DNA of 64,000 bases from Robbsia andropogonis. GTDB lineage: Bacteria > Pseudomonadota > Gammaproteobacteria > Burkholderiales > Burkholderiaceae. Below are positions 1 through 9,416 of the stretch, in pieces. A program made the translations under genes and the position numbers. The notes below the pieces were generated by a model. The model did not search any database. It had not been told where the DNA came from and worked only from the letters and a program-made list of their open reading frames with translations. The stretch's first letter is position 1. Every line of letters starts with the position of its first letter. Where the stretch lies: contig NZ_LAQU01000007.1 in the NCBI RefSeq assembly GCF_000970345.1, positions 1 through 64,000 on the forward strand, given 5' to 3'.

Positions 1-2
1 AG

Positions 3-1031
3 ACGCTCGACCGTAGCAGTCGACATACGATCCTGTTCGTTGACGAAATCCATCGTTTCAATAAGGCACAGCAGGATGCGCTATTGCCGTTCGTCGAGTC
101 GGGCCTGGTCACGTTTATCGGCGCGACGACGGAGAATCCCAGTTTCGAAGTGAATTCGGCGCTGCTGTCCCGAGCGCAGGTCTATGTGCTCAAGTCACTG
201 GACGAAGACGAGCTGCGCGAACTATTGCGCCGTGCACAGGGTATCGCGTTGCAGGACCTGACCTTCGACGACAAGGCGATCGAGACATTGATCGGGTACG
301 CCGATGGCGATGCGCGCCGGTTTCTGAACCTGCTGGAGCAGGCGCAGACCGCGGCGCTGTCGACGAAGCGGCAGCATATCGATGCGGCATTCGTGTCCAG
401 CGCGATGACGCTGAACACGCGACGCTTCGACAAGGGCGGCGAGAATTTCTATGACCAGATATCGGCGCTGCATAAATCGGTGCGTGGGTCGCATCCGGAC
501 GCGGCCTTGTATTGGTTCTGCCGGATGATCGACGGTGGTGCCGATCCTAAATATCTCGCGCGCCGGATTATCCGGATGGCGTGGGAAGATATTGGCCTTG
601 CCGACCCGCGCGCGGTGCAACTGGCCAATGATGCCGCGGAGACGTTCGAGCGACTGGGATCGCCGGAAGGCGAGCTGGCGCTGGGGCAGGCGGTGATGTA
701 TCTCGCCTGCGCCGCGAAGAGTAATGCGGGCTACAACGCGTTCAATCAAGCGATGGCATTCGTCAAGCAGGACAAGACGCGAGAGGTGCCGATCCACCTG
801 CGCAACGCGCCAACCAAGCTGATGAAGGAACTAGGGTACGGGCACGCCTACCGTTACGCACATGATGAACCCCACGCGTACGCTGCCGGGGAAACCTACT
901 TGCCCGAAGACATGCCCGAGCCGGGTTGGTACCAACCGGTACCGCGGGGTCTGGAGACCAAGATCATCGATAAGCTGGCCTGGTTGCGCAGCCTGGATGA
1001 CGCTGCCAGGGATGACGGCGAGACGTCGTGA
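3..1031 (+). CDS. rarA: RarA (MgsA) recombination factor, 5'-truncated
   Basis: This is the C-terminal 342 residues of the AAA+ ATPase RarA, related to clamp loaders and RuvB, which acts at stalled replication forks. The frame is open from the window edge. The Walker B segment [16 protein letters not shown] lies at about bases 30-77, followed by the sensor-1 region ([20 protein letters not shown]) and the helical C-terminal tetramerisation domain ending with a typical YLPE...PVPRG segment. The start codon and Walker A motif lie upstream of the window. In many proteobacteria rarA directly precedes serS; here serS begins about 15.8 kb later. Identification is secure; only the missing 5' part is unseen. 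Confidence 0.96.
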   Translation, partial: TLDRSSRHTILFVDEIHRFNKAQQDALLPFVESGLVTFIGATTENPSFEVNSALLSRAQVYVLKSLDEDELRELLRRAQGIALQDLTFDDKAIETLIGYADGDARRFLNLLEQAQTAALSTKRQHIDAAFVSSAMTLNTRRFDKGGENFYDQISALHKSVRGSHPDAALYWFCRMIDGGADPKYLARRIIRMAWEDIGLADPRAVQLANDAAETFERLGSPEGELALGQAVMYLACAAKSNAGYNAFNQAMAFVKQDKTREVPIHLRNAPTKLMKELGYGHAYRYAHDEPHAYAAGETYLPEDMPEPGWYQPVPRGLETKIIDKLAWLRSLDDAARDDGETS

Positions 1032-1279
1032 TCTGGTGGCGGACATGTTGGAGGCTGCACGGCTTCTGTTACAGCCGATGGCGGCATGGTATTTATTCAT
1101 AGCGCCTGTATGCCGTCATAGGCAATCAGTGGGAGCATGATCGGATCTGCCGTTTGGTCGCCTCGGCCATTCTGTACGAAAGTTCATCGACCAAGTGACG
1201 GTCGCCGACCGATACAGATACGGCTGGTGCGCATACCGTGGGGCGATATCGCTCAAGTAAGTCCAATGCGTGGCGGAAC

Positions 1280-1311
1280 GCAAACGCATCGCACGGATGT
1301 GATGCGTTTGC
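1280..1311. terminator. Hairpin between convergent genes
   Basis: A perfect 11-bp inverted repeat (GCAAACGCATC / GATGCGTTTGC) with a 10-nt loop lies between the convergent ends of rarA and the small minus-strand gene at 1335-1649. There is no clear T-run on either strand, so it is a terminator-like hairpin by position rather than a classical intrinsic terminator. The rest of the 303-base gap 1032-1334 shows no convincing gene. Confidence 0.45.
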
Positions 1312-1334
1312 ATTCTTCGGATTGCTTCAGAAAT

Positions 1335-1649
1335 TCAATTGACCCACGTATTATCGCGTCGCGATGTGCGCCAGGAGGCCGTGCTCACGCCTTCATGGTG
1401 ACGTAGCGTCTCGGCTAACGCCTGCAATTGCGCGTCTTGGCTCGGGCGGCAGCGGATCAAGGCGGCCAGTGACGCGCATGCGTCCGCCGTACCGCGGTTG
1501 ACGATGACCTGATTGGCATCCAGACCGATTTCGCGCAACGCGTTGAACAAGTGCTTGCGCACGATGTTCAGCGCGTCGATGGAACATACCAGGCTCAGTT
1601 CATGAGCATGGCGGCGAGCATGCAACGGACGTTCAATGGCGATTTGCAT
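1335..1649 (-). CDS. Small protein resembling the C-terminal ACT-like domain of MgtC
   Basis: A 104-residue soluble protein. The start is supported by a strong ribosome-binding site (AAGGAG, 7 nt before ATG). The body (about residues 17-95: LSLVCSIDALNIVRKHLF, a central stretch, then HHEGVSTASW) resembles the cytoplasmic ACT-like C-terminal domain of MgtC/SapB membrane proteins, whose usual ending is similar to VSAVSW. No MgtC membrane half is visible upstream, so this is either a stand-alone domain or a remnant that kept its own translation signals. The family call is from pattern recognition and is moderate at best; that the frame is a gene is more certain than what it does. Confidence 0.5.
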   Translation of the reverse strand: MQIAIERPLHARRHAHELSLVCSIDALNIVRKHLFNALREIGLDANQVIVNRGTADACASLAALIRCRPSQDAQLQALAETLRHHEGVSTASWRTSRRDNTWVN

Positions 1650-2305
1650 GTTTCAACTCCTTCCGGCACGCCGCTAGGACGTGTCGTGATGCTGCCCATA
1701 CCGGCTTACACGGACCTTCCGTGAACCTGCATGACGTTGGCGTCCACGCAAAAGCAGCCTCGGTATCATCCGTCACGGCGATCGTTGGGATGGCGTGTCA
1801 GCCTGATCGGCGTTACCGCATCGCAAAATCACGCCACAACGGCCGAACCGTTTGCGCGAATACCCCGGCGCACGCAGCGTACGGGCATCGATTCAAATAA
1901 AGGGAGCGAGTCGTACAGCCGCACACCAGGACGCTGTCCGGGCATCGCTGCCTGTCATCACAAGAAAATGCGATGCGGCAAAACGAACGAAGCCGAGGAG
2001 CGAAGCGGTAACACCATGGTGACGCGGCTGTGGCGCGCTGACCCGTCTAAACGACGAATCAGCTCTGGCCGACAAGGAGAGGCGGCGGTAGCGCTGATTC
2101 GTCAGTGTTTGCCGGCCGATGCCGGCGTGTGACTATGAGAGTCACTGTCCACTGAGAATCTCCAAGAATGAAAGTACCGCTATGGTAGCGAAAAAACATC
2201 AGTCCTGTCAATGTGATAGGACCACCGATGTAAGTAAATGTACGGTTTGCGAGACAACGATCTCCCGCCCGCGACGCAGCATATCGACTGCGTCGTCGGC
2301 GCGGG
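1650..2305. other. Long intergenic region, no convincing gene
   Basis: About 650 bases between two minus-strand genes. Open frames here, such as 1731-2132 on the plus strand, are rich in Arg/Ser/Thr and lack family features or a ribosome-binding site. Visible structures are an 11-bp inverted repeat (2053-2063 / 2093-2103) and a GCCGGC-CGAT-GCCGGC hairpin at 2111-2126, which may serve as the transcription end of the acyl-CoA ligase operon. Confidence 0.5.
2053..2103. repeat. 11-bp inverted repeat with 29-nt spacer
   Basis: GACGAATCAGC at 2053-2063 is the exact reverse complement of GCTGATTCGTC at 2093-2103. It lies about 200 bases past the 3' end of the minus-strand operon. It could fold as an RNA stem or mark the end of a small mobile remnant; nothing else in the region identifies it. 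Confidence 0.5.
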
Positions 2306-3907
2306 TCAGGAAGCAGGTGCGAGCGCTTGTTTGCGGGCTTCATCGAGCAGCGCGCGACGATCGATTTTGTTGGTGGAGGCAAGCGGCAAGGCATCCACGA
2401 ATACGACCTGACGCGGGTGCTGATAGGCGGGGGCATGGGCCAGCGCATGTTGCTTGACCGCTTCGGCGGTCAGCGCCGGGTCCGCGCGAACGATAAACGC
2501 GACCGGTTTCGTGCCCTTGATCTCGTCATCCACCGGCACCACGGCAGCTTGCTGGACGCCAGGGTGGGTTTCCAGCATGCGCTCGACTTCACTAGGGAAG
2601 ATGTTTTCGCCTCCGGAGACGAACATGTCGTCAGCGCGCCCTACGAACAGATGAAAGCCGTCCCGGTCGCGCTGGAAGACATCACCGGTAATGTAGTACC
2701 CATCCGCGGTGAAGGGGGGCGCCAAGTCGGGGCGCTGGTGATATCCCTGCATGATGCCCGGGCTGGCTATTTGCAGCACGCCCTCCGTGATGGCGGGATC
2801 ACTGTCGCTGGTCATGCCATCGGCCGTGGCAAGCCGGACCTTGACGGCCGGATGCGGGACGCCGACGGCGAGAGGCGGGGTGCGCAGTCCGTCTGGATGC
2901 GGGCCGAAGACGACGGGGCCGCCTTCCGTGGTGCCATAGGCGTTGATGATGCGCGCGTTCGGCAACAATTCGGCCGTGCGTGCCAGAAGGCTCGCGCTGA
3001 CCGGCGCGGAACCCATCCGGATCACGCGTACCGATGACAGGTCTGCCTGCGCCAAAGCGTCATGTTCACGTAGCATCATGGCGATCATCGGTGGCACCGC
3101 CGTAAGCCAGGTGCAGCGATAGCGGGTGATCGCGGCAATGTAGCGCGTGGCCTTGAATTGTGGCATCAACACCGCCGTCGCCCCTGCCGCCACTGTCAGC
3201 ATGGCCAGCGCCAGGGCGTTCATGTGATACAGCGGTGCGGCAATCAACACGCGGTCGCCCGTCAGCGGGTCCGCGGCAAGTCGCGTGCGCACCACCCACG
3301 CATGACTTGCATGCGTGAGTTTTACCCCCTTCGGTTTGCCGCTGGAACCCGATGTGTACAACAACATCGCCACGTCGTCCTCGCGCTGCGTGACGCGCGG
3401 CGGCATGGCGGCGAAGGCCTGCCCGGCGTTCGATGTATCGATCGCAGAGGGGGCCGTAGCGGTGTTTTGCTTTAACCATCCGCCGAAGGCGGCTGGATGG
3501 TCGTCGGGCGCATCCAGCACGACGACCGGGAGAGCGGCGGGCACGGATGCCACGTGGGCGCTGTCGCAGAATACGCGCACGGCCCCGGCGTCCTGCAACA
3601 CATAGGCGATCAATGCGTCCGGGAATTTGAAGTTCACCGGCACCGCCACGCCACCGGCGCGCATGGTGCCCAGTAGCGTGGCCACATAGTCGATCGAGTT
3701 CGCCGCAACCACGGCAACCCGCTCGCCATGCCGCAGTCCGTCCGCCAATAATCGCTGCGCGATGCACTCGGTGAGGGTCTCGAAGTCGGCGAACGTGATC
3801 TCCCGCGCCTGCATGTGCGCATCCAGGCCGATGAACGCAATGTCGTCGGGCTTCCATGCGGCATGACCGCGCAAGAAAGCGACGTTGCCGAGATTGTCCG
3901 TGGTCAT
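2306..3907 (-). CDS. AMP-dependent acyl-CoA synthetase (class I adenylate-forming)
   Basis: A 533-residue ligase that should activate a carboxylic acid to its CoA thioester with ATP. The phosphate-binding motif YTSGSSGKPKG is at about 184-194, the adenine motif NAYGTTEGG in the middle, ITGDVF and GRADDMFVSGGENI follow, and the C-terminal catalytic lysine is in STNKIDRR. The chosen ATG shares four bases (ATGA) with the stop of the upstream VOC gene, which is preferred over a longer frame that would overlap it by 58 bases. It is the last gene of the eight-gene operon. The substrate is not evident; medium- or long-chain fatty acids or an aromatic acid are both possible. Confidence 0.9.
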   Translation of the reverse strand: MTTDNLGNVAFLRGHAAWKPDDIAFIGLDAHMQAREITFADFETLTECIAQRLLADGLRHGERVAVVAANSIDYVATLLGTMRAGGVAVPVNFKFPDALIAYVLQDAGAVRVFCDSAHVASVPAALPVVVLDAPDDHPAAFGGWLKQNTATAPSAIDTSNAGQAFAAMPPRVTQREDDVAMLLYTSGSSGKPKGVKLTHASHAWVVRTRLAADPLTGDRVLIAAPLYHMNALALAMLTVAAGATAVLMPQFKATRYIAAITRYRCTWLTAVPPMIAMMLREHDALAQADLSSVRVIRMGSAPVSASLLARTAELLPNARIINAYGTTEGGPVVFGPHPDGLRTPPLAVGVPHPAVKVRLATADGMTSDSDPAITEGVLQIASPGIMQGYHQRPDLAPPFTADGYYITGDVFQRDRDGFHLFVGRADDMFVSGGENIFPSEVERMLETHPGVQQAAVVPVDDEIKGTKPVAFIVRADPALTAEAVKQHALAHAPAYQHPRQVVFVDALPLASTNKIDRRALLDEARKQALAPAS

Positions 3908-4833
3908 TTTTGAAACTCCAGCAACGTCGAGAAAGCCGGTAAGGCGACCACTACCCGGCATGCGGCGTCGGCGTGTGCGCTGTGTAAATCTTCTATGGAC
4001 AAGCCATCGATAAAAAAAGGCAGGCCGGCCGCCTGCGCGCGCCGGGCCAGCGTGATGGGCGCCTCGGCGTGAAACGTGATGGCACCGAAGAAACCGGGAC
4101 GCAAGGCGCTCGGGTCCTCGGGCAGGTGCCGCGCCGCGCCGGGCATCGGCGCCAACGTGGGCGCGTATTGCGCGACATCACCAAAGCGCATGGCGAAGCT
4201 TCCAGGATCGGTCACACGGATCAGAAAGGCGGCATCCGAGGTCATCGACCGGGATGATGCTGAATCGGCATGGACGCGCGTCTCGATATTCCCGCCAAGC
4301 TGCGTATATTGTCGACGCAGGGCGGCCGGGTCGTGACCGACCACCGTCAGTGCGATGATGCGTTGCACGCCATTTTCGTGCGTGAGCCACTGTGACCGCC
4401 AGACCAGTTCCGGGGTCAGATGCTGGCAATAATAGACCCGTCCCGCATCTACCTGTCCGGGCTGAAGACGCACCGTCACGAAGGTCGCGTCACGGTGCAG
4501 CCCATCAATCTCAACCGGCCGTGAAAACCGCTGAACAGGCCCGAGCGTGAAGCCGTGGGCGGCGACATCGCTCGCGGTACGTTCCGGCGCATCGGTCTGG
4601 AACACCAGTCCATCGATGCCGAACGGACTCGACAGCACTTCGTCCCGCAAGTTACCGCCGTCGGTCGGCAGGCCTATCAATTCGAGGTAATGATTGTCGA
4701 ACATCACCAGATGATTGATCGAACCCAATGTATGGCGTCCGCGCGGGGTGAGCGTAAAGCCCAATGCTGCGCATTGGGCCGCTGCGTCATCGGTGTGGAA
4801 GCGCGTGTTGATGACAAGATGGTCGAGTTGCAT
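3904..4833 (-). CDS. VOC-family protein (glyoxalase_3-like)
   Basis: A 309-residue protein of the vicinal-oxygen-chelate superfamily, opening with MQLDHLVINTRFHTDDAA and a G-x-H...HLVMFDNHYLELIGL segment typical of glyoxalase-like N-terminal folds. Members bind a metal and act on small oxygenated substrates as isomerases, dioxygenases or lyases; the reaction cannot be read from sequence. It sits between the thioesterase (50-base gap upstream) and the acyl-CoA ligase (4-base overlap downstream), so it probably works on the same catabolic substrate. Confidence 0.8.
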   Translation of the reverse strand: MQLDHLVINTRFHTDDAAAQCAALGFTLTPRGRHTLGSINHLVMFDNHYLELIGLPTDGGNLRDEVLSSPFGIDGLVFQTDAPERTASDVAAHGFTLGPVQRFSRPVEIDGLHRDATFVTVRLQPGQVDAGRVYYCQHLTPELVWRSQWLTHENGVQRIIALTVVGHDPAALRRQYTQLGGNIETRVHADSASSRSMTSDAAFLIRVTDPGSFAMRFGDVAQYAPTLAPMPGAARHLPEDPSALRPGFFGAITFHAEAPITLARRAQAAGLPFFIDGLSIEDLHSAHADAACRVVVALPAFSTLLEFQK

Positions 4834-4883
4834 CGCGATCTCGCTTCGTGCGGTGAGAGGAGGAGCAGGTTGAAGGTGGTGAA

Positions 4884-5321
4884 TCAGGTCGCGGGCTTGG
4901 CGGCCGGAGCGGATGCGGTCGAATACACGCCCCGGCCGCTGGCGCAGAGCTTGCCGTCGGTGTCGAAGATTTGCGCCTCGGCAACGGACAGCGTGGCACC
5001 GAATTTGATCACCTTGCCGCGGGCGATCAGATCACCGGGCATCGCTGCGCGATGATAATCGACACGCAGGTCGACGGTGGGCACGCCCCGGCCGGTTTTG
5101 GAGACAAGCGCCCAGTCGGCCGTCAGGTCGACCAACGTCGCCAAAATGCCGCCATGCGTGTAGCGCTTGTCGGGGTTCACCACCCATTCCTCACGCCATT
5201 GCGCCTTGATTTCGATTTCGCCGTCGGCGACGGACAGCACTTCCAGGCCGAGCCATTGGTGAAACGGACCACGACGGAGCTTTTCCGTGATGGCTTCCTT
5301 CGACAGAATCGTGTCGCTCAT
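4884..5321 (-). CDS. PaaI-type hotdog acyl-CoA thioesterase
   Basis: A 145-residue single-hotdog protein. The hallmark THGGILATLVDLTADWAL (about 55-72) contains the conserved HGG and the catalytic-type acidic residue (D), followed by the LRVDYHRAAMPGDLIARG strand. Such enzymes hydrolyse acyl- or aryl-CoA, often to release CoA trapped in dead-end intermediates. It belongs to the minus-strand operon. The 124-base gap before it contains a 6-bp hairpin (CGCGCT / AGCGCG at 5369-5385) that could adjust downstream expression. Family call is firm, substrate unknown. Confidence 0.88.
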   Translation of the reverse strand: MSDTILSKEAITEKLRRGPFHQWLGLEVLSVADGEIEIKAQWREEWVVNPDKRYTHGGILATLVDLTADWALVSKTGRGVPTVDLRVDYHRAAMPGDLIARGKVIKFGATLSVAEAQIFDTDGKLCASGRGVYSTASAPAAKPAT

Positions 5322-5445
5322 GATGATGGTTTCCGGTTACGCTGACTGAAACGTCGTCCCCGCGTGACCGCGCTCGAAAAGCGCGTCAAATAGGGTTGCG
5401 GGGGCGTGAGGAGAATGAAAAGGCGGGAGGGTCCGATGCGCCAGC

Positions 5446-6471
5446 TTACGGGGCGATCACGACCTTGCCGAGCACTTCACGGTCGCGGATCAGCCGCAGG
5501 CCTTCCGCCGCCTCTTCCAGCGGCAGCACGCGATCAATGGCCGGCTTTAACGTGCCCGCGGCAATCATGTCCATCAGTGCCGACAGGTTGTCGTCGTAGA
5601 AGCTATTGGATCCGATCACTTTCAGCTCGAAACTCCAGATGTAGCGCAGGTCTTCCTTCGGGTCGTAGCCGGCGGTCGCGCCGCAGACCAGCAATGTGCC
5701 GCCACGCTTGATGCACTTGAGCGACGGCACCCAGGTATCGCCACCGGTAAAATTGATCACCACGTCCACGCCGCCTTCATTACTTCGGCGCTGTGGCTTG
5801 CCGAACTGGCTGATGGCCCATTTCGAGAAATCGGTGTCGCGGTAGTTGAGCACATGATCGGCACCCATCGCCTTAAGCGCCGCGGCCTTTTCGTCGCTGC
5901 CGGCACAGGCGATCACTTCGGCGCCTAGTTGCTTCGCAAGCATGACGCAGGCACTTCCCACGCCACCACTTGCACCCAGGACCAGCACTTTGTCACCCGC
6001 CTTCACGGTATTGTGTGTGATCAGCATCCGGTGCGCGGTGCCGTAGGCCACCGGCAGCGATGCCGCGTCTTCGAACGACACGCCATCCGGCATTGCGATC
6101 AACTGCGGCACCGACACCAGGCAGTATTCCGCCATGCCGCCGTCGAGCATCTCGCCCATCAGACCTTTGCCCGGATAGAGCGGATTGACGAGCACGCGTT
6201 GTCCGACTTTCCAGCCTTGCACATCGCTTCCTAGCGCGACGATCTCGCCTGCCATGTCCAGGCCGATGACAACCGGAAACGGCACCTTGATGCCAGGCAT
6301 GCCTTGTACCGTGAACACGTCGTGATAGTTGAAAGACGACGCCTTCACGCGGATCACGACATGCCCGTCGGTGGCGCGAGGGGTGGCGATTGTCTGGACG
6401 GCCAGGGTGTCAAGGTCACCGTGTCCGTGCAACACCAGCGCGCGCATCGTGTCTTGTGGGGGAGCGGTCAT
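5446..6471 (-). CDS. Zinc-type/quinone MDR oxidoreductase
   Basis: A 341-residue medium-chain dehydrogenase/reductase. The N-terminal GroES-like part has SSFNYHDVF and VIGLDMAGEIVALG; the Rossmann part has VLGASGGVGSACVMLAKQLGAEVIAC. It most resembles NADPH-dependent quinone or enoyl reductases. The structural-zinc cysteine set of alcohol dehydrogenases is not obvious, which favours the zinc-free quinone reductase branch. Its ATG overlaps the stop of the ABC binding-protein gene by four bases (ATGA), so the two are translationally coupled, tying uptake to the first redox step of the inferred pathway. Confidence 0.87.
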   Translation of the reverse strand: MTAPPQDTMRALVLHGHGDLDTLAVQTIATPRATDGHVVIRVKASSFNYHDVFTVQGMPGIKVPFPVVIGLDMAGEIVALGSDVQGWKVGQRVLVNPLYPGKGLMGEMLDGGMAEYCLVSVPQLIAMPDGVSFEDAASLPVAYGTAHRMLITHNTVKAGDKVLVLGASGGVGSACVMLAKQLGAEVIACAGSDEKAAALKAMGADHVLNYRDTDFSKWAISQFGKPQRRSNEGGVDVVINFTGGDTWVPSLKCIKRGGTLLVCGATAGYDPKEDLRYIWSFELKVIGSNSFYDDNLSALMDMIAAGTLKPAIDRVLPLEEAAEGLRLIRDREVLGKVVIAP

Positions 6472-7529
6472 TGTGCGATCTCCTTGATCGATTTCGATTG
6501 TTCATAAGGGCCGGTCACGAACAGGTTGTCCGGCAACGTTCCCTTGATGATGCCGCTGCTGACAAACAGCGCATTTTCGCGTTTCAGTGTTTCGATGTCC
6601 GATGGCTCGAACGCCGCGCGGTTCATATTGCGCCATTGCGCGGCGTAGACCTTGGCGTCTTCGGGTGGCAGGTTCGCGGTCTTCTGCAGGATCAGCGCGA
6701 CGTCATCCGGATGCGTGGCGCCCCAGGCCAATGTGTCGCGCATTGCGGCGATGATCTTCGCGACCTGGTCCGGGCGTTGTGCGATCAAGTCGCCGCGCAC
6801 CGCGCCGACGCCGATATACGGCACTGCATCGGTCTTCGTGTACTTGCGCCACTCCCCGGAGAAGGTGCCCAATTGGCGCACCTTCAATTCATGCAACTGT
6901 GCAATGGTCACCGAGCGCAGCGCGGCGCCATCGACTTGTTTCTGTACGAGGAATTGCGCGAGCCGTGATTCATTGCCGCCTACTAGCGAGAAGTCCGTCG
7001 GCCGGATACCGTAGTTGCCGGCGAGTACGGCTTGTGCGATCGAGGCAACCGAACTGCCTGCAGGTGACATACCGATCTTCTTGCCCCTGAATTCGGACAG
7101 CGACTTGATCGGAGAATCCTCGGGGACGACGAATTGCACGTCGGCAGGTTGCGTGGCCAGGAAAATCTTTACCGGCACGCCTTCGGAGGCCGTGGCGAAG
7201 ACGCTCGCGGCCGCGGCGCCGAAAGCCAAGTCTATGGCGTCGGCGGCCAGCGCACGCGTTGGCGCGTTGACGTCCGAGAAGCGAACGAACGTTGCATCCA
7301 CGCCATGCGCCTTCAGGTAGCCCTTGGCTTCCAATACCGCGCCAAAACCAAGGCTGACGCCACTGGTCCAATAGCCGATCCGTACCGGGGCGGCATGTGC
7401 CTGCATCGGCGCGGCGAGCATCGTCAATACCGTGGCGCATACGCCCACCAGCACTGCGGCACGACGGCCGATACGAAGACGAAGAGGAGAAGTGGGGTGG
7501 CCTTTGCGGCGCGGCAGGATCGATCGCAT
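6468..7529 (-). CDS. NitT/TauT-type ABC transporter periplasmic binding protein
   Basis: A 353-residue binding protein with a Sec signal peptide (basic start, hydrophobic core AAVLVGVCATVLTMLAAP, cleavage after AHA). The mature part begins PVRIGYWTSGVSLGFGA and carries IGMSPAGSSVASIAQAV, as in SsuA/TauA/NMT1-type proteins that bind sulfonates, nitrate, pyrimidines or aromatic acids. The ATG at 7529 is chosen over a longer frame because it is preceded by AAAGGT and gives a proper signal peptide. It works with the permease and ATPase encoded just upstream. The ligand is unknown; the catabolic partners suggest an organic acid. Confidence 0.88.
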   Translation of the reverse strand: MRSILPRRKGHPTSPLRLRIGRRAAVLVGVCATVLTMLAAPMQAHAAPVRIGYWTSGVSLGFGAVLEAKGYLKAHGVDATFVRFSDVNAPTRALAADAIDLAFGAAAASVFATASEGVPVKIFLATQPADVQFVVPEDSPIKSLSEFRGKKIGMSPAGSSVASIAQAVLAGNYGIRPTDFSLVGGNESRLAQFLVQKQVDGAALRSVTIAQLHELKVRQLGTFSGEWRKYTKTDAVPYIGVGAVRGDLIAQRPDQVAKIIAAMRDTLAWGATHPDDVALILQKTANLPPEDAKVYAAQWRNMNRAAFEPSDIETLKRENALFVSSGIIKGTLPDNLFVTGPYEQSKSIKEIAQ

Positions 7530-7611
7530 GACGGTGACCTTTATGTGATGGAGGGGTGAGCGCGTGGTACCGACAATACGTGCACCGTGGCGCTGCGGGG
7601 TGCCTCCGGGT

Positions 7612-8574
7612 TCAGGCAACTTTCTTCCAGCGGAACAGATAGCGTTCGAGTGGCTTGAGGATGCCGCTTTCCAGCAGCAGCATCAGGACGACCAGCGTGA
7701 TGGTCCAGGCAAAGACCTGATCGGTCTGGACCAGGTCGGCGGCTTGCTTGAGCCGATAGCCGATGCCGTCCGACGCCCCCAGCGTTTCAGCGACGAGCGA
7801 CACGCGCCAGCCGAAGCCGAATGCCAGGCGCGCGCCGGAGAAAAAGTAGGGCAGGATCGACGGCAGGTATACCTTGTACAGAATGGCGATGCGAGACATC
7901 CGGAAGCTGCGCGCCAGTTCGACGTAATCGGATTGCACCGTCTGCGCGCCTTGCCAGACGTTGGTGAGTATCAAGGGCATCGCCGTCATGAAGACGACGA
8001 AGATCGTCGTGCCGTTCGAGATGCCGAACCAGATAATGGCGAAGATGGCCCAGATCGCCGATGAAACCGTGTTCATCACGGCGAGAATCGGTTCGAAGAA
8101 ACGTGCGAGCGCACGGCTGGCACCCAAGGCAATGCCGATGGGTGTCCCGAGTGCCGTTGCCAGCAGGAAGCCGCCGCACACGCGATATAGCGTGATCGCG
8201 AGGTCATGACCGAATGTGTCGGTGTGCCACAGTGTGAGCATCGCCGCCCCCACGCGCAAAGGCGACGGCAGGACGAAGGAAGGCATGCGTAGCGATGCAC
8301 ACCACCAGAGCGCCAGCAGTATCGCGACGAACGCCATTCGTTGCAGCACCAGCCCTTGCCAACTGCCGTGGCGACGGGCGTCCGCGCGGGCGCGCCGACG
8401 GGAGGTCGTCGACTGTGCCGAGGTGGTGGCAGGGCCTGCGTTTACCCATTGCGCTCGCTTGTCATCCGCTTCGTTGACGGTGAGATGGGGATCATCACGG
8501 CTATCGGATGTCGGGGACGATAATAGTAAGGATGCCGAATCAGAATTATCGGGGCGTAACGGAGGTAGTCCCAT
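7612..8574 (-). CDS. NitT/TauT-type ABC transporter permease
   Basis: A 320-residue inner-membrane permease of the SsuC/TauC type. An approximately 80-residue polar N-terminal tail precedes the first membrane helix (MAFVAILLALWWCASL); the cytoplasmic EAA-like loop is ELARSFRMSRIAILYKVYLP, which docks the ATPase. ATG at 8574 has GGAG eight nucleotides upstream and starts just after the ATPase stop; a TTG at 8580 is the alternative. The unusually long N-terminal tail could mean the true start lies further in. Confidence 0.87.
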   Translation of the reverse strand: MGLPPLRPDNSDSASLLLSSPTSDSRDDPHLTVNEADDKRAQWVNAGPATTSAQSTTSRRRARADARRHGSWQGLVLQRMAFVAILLALWWCASLRMPSFVLPSPLRVGAAMLTLWHTDTFGHDLAITLYRVCGGFLLATALGTPIGIALGASRALARFFEPILAVMNTVSSAIWAIFAIIWFGISNGTTIFVVFMTAMPLILTNVWQGAQTVQSDYVELARSFRMSRIAILYKVYLPSILPYFFSGARLAFGFGWRVSLVAETLGASDGIGYRLKQAADLVQTDQVFAWTITLVVLMLLLESGILKPLERYLFRWKKVA

Positions 8575-8576
8575 GC

Positions 8577-9416
8577 TCAAATCTCCAGACGCAATGCACG
8601 GATGACTTCGGCAACCACGGGCGAGGTGGCGTTTCGCGGGGCCGATAGTGTGTTGTGGTGGATTGCCTTGATGCGACCCGGATGCGCGGTCAGAACGACG
8701 ATACGGTTTGCCAGGACAACTGCTTCCTCCACATCGTGCGTGACGAAAAGCACGGTCGTACCCTGCATCGCTTGAATACGCAGCACTTCCTGATGCATCG
8801 AGGTCCGCGTTTGCGGATCGAGTTTTGAAAACGGCTCGTCCATCAACAGGATCGAGGGGGCGACCACAAGGCTGCGCGCCAACGCTGCACGGCTACGCAT
8901 GCCACCGGACATCTCGTGCGGATAGGCATCGCCGGCGTGCTGCAGACCGACGAGGGTTAACGCCGCCTCGGCGCGAGCACGTCGGGAGGCCTTGTCGAGG
9001 CGCTGTGCTTCCAAGCCGAACGCGACGTTATCGCGGGCGGTGCGCCATGGCAGCAGGCGGTCGTCCTGGAACATATAGGCGATTTCGCGCCATCGATCGA
9101 CGCGTGCGGATGCGATGCCGTCATAGGCCAGCGTCCCGCCATCCGGCGCCAGCAAACCCGCGACGATGTTCAGCAACGTGCTTTTGCCGCTGCCCGACGC
9201 GCCCAGCAAGGCGACGATCTCGCCCTTGCCAACATCCAGATCGATGTCCGACAGAACCGTCATATCCCCGAACCGCTTACCCACGCGGCGCAGTGACAAA
9301 GCCGGTGTGGCATCGGATGACTTCCCGATCTCAGAAGGCACTGGCGTCGCATCGACCGGGCGCGTCGTGGCGCGCCCGGTCGATGCGATCGGCGCGATGC
9401 CGCCCGTGACGCTCAT
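8577..9416 (-). CDS. NitT/TauT-type ABC transporter ATPase
   Basis: A 279-residue nucleotide-binding subunit of the SsuB/TauB type. Walker A is GASGSGKST, the signature is MSGGMRSRAALARSL, Walker B is ILLMDEPFSKLD and the switch histidine is in FVTHDVEEAV. The Q-loop lies in YMFQDDRLLPW. The ATG overlaps the stop of the upstream GntR gene by four bases (ATGA), so regulator and transporter are translated together. Confidence 0.93.
   Translation of the reverse strand: MSVTGGIAPIASTGRATTRPVDATPVPSEIGKSSDATPALSLRRVGKRFGDMTVLSDIDLDVGKGEIVALLGASGSGKSTLLNIVAGLLAPDGGTLAYDGIASARVDRWREIAYMFQDDRLLPWRTARDNVAFGLEAQRLDKASRRARAEAALTLVGLQHAGDAYPHEMSGGMRSRAALARSLVVAPSILLMDEPFSKLDPQTRTSMHQEVLRIQAMQGTTVLFVTHDVEEAVVLANRIVVLTAHPGRIKAIHHNTLSAPRNATSPVVAEVIRALRLEI

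Noticed and set aside
1650-1760. Magnesium riboswitch upstream of the MgtC-C-like gene
   Set aside because: A short GCTGCCC-like string was noticed, but the rest of the ykoK/M-box consensus is absent.
1731-2132. 133-residue plus-strand open frame in a large gap
   Set aside because: No ribosome-binding site, no family signal, and Arg/Ser/Thr-rich composition typical of a chance frame.
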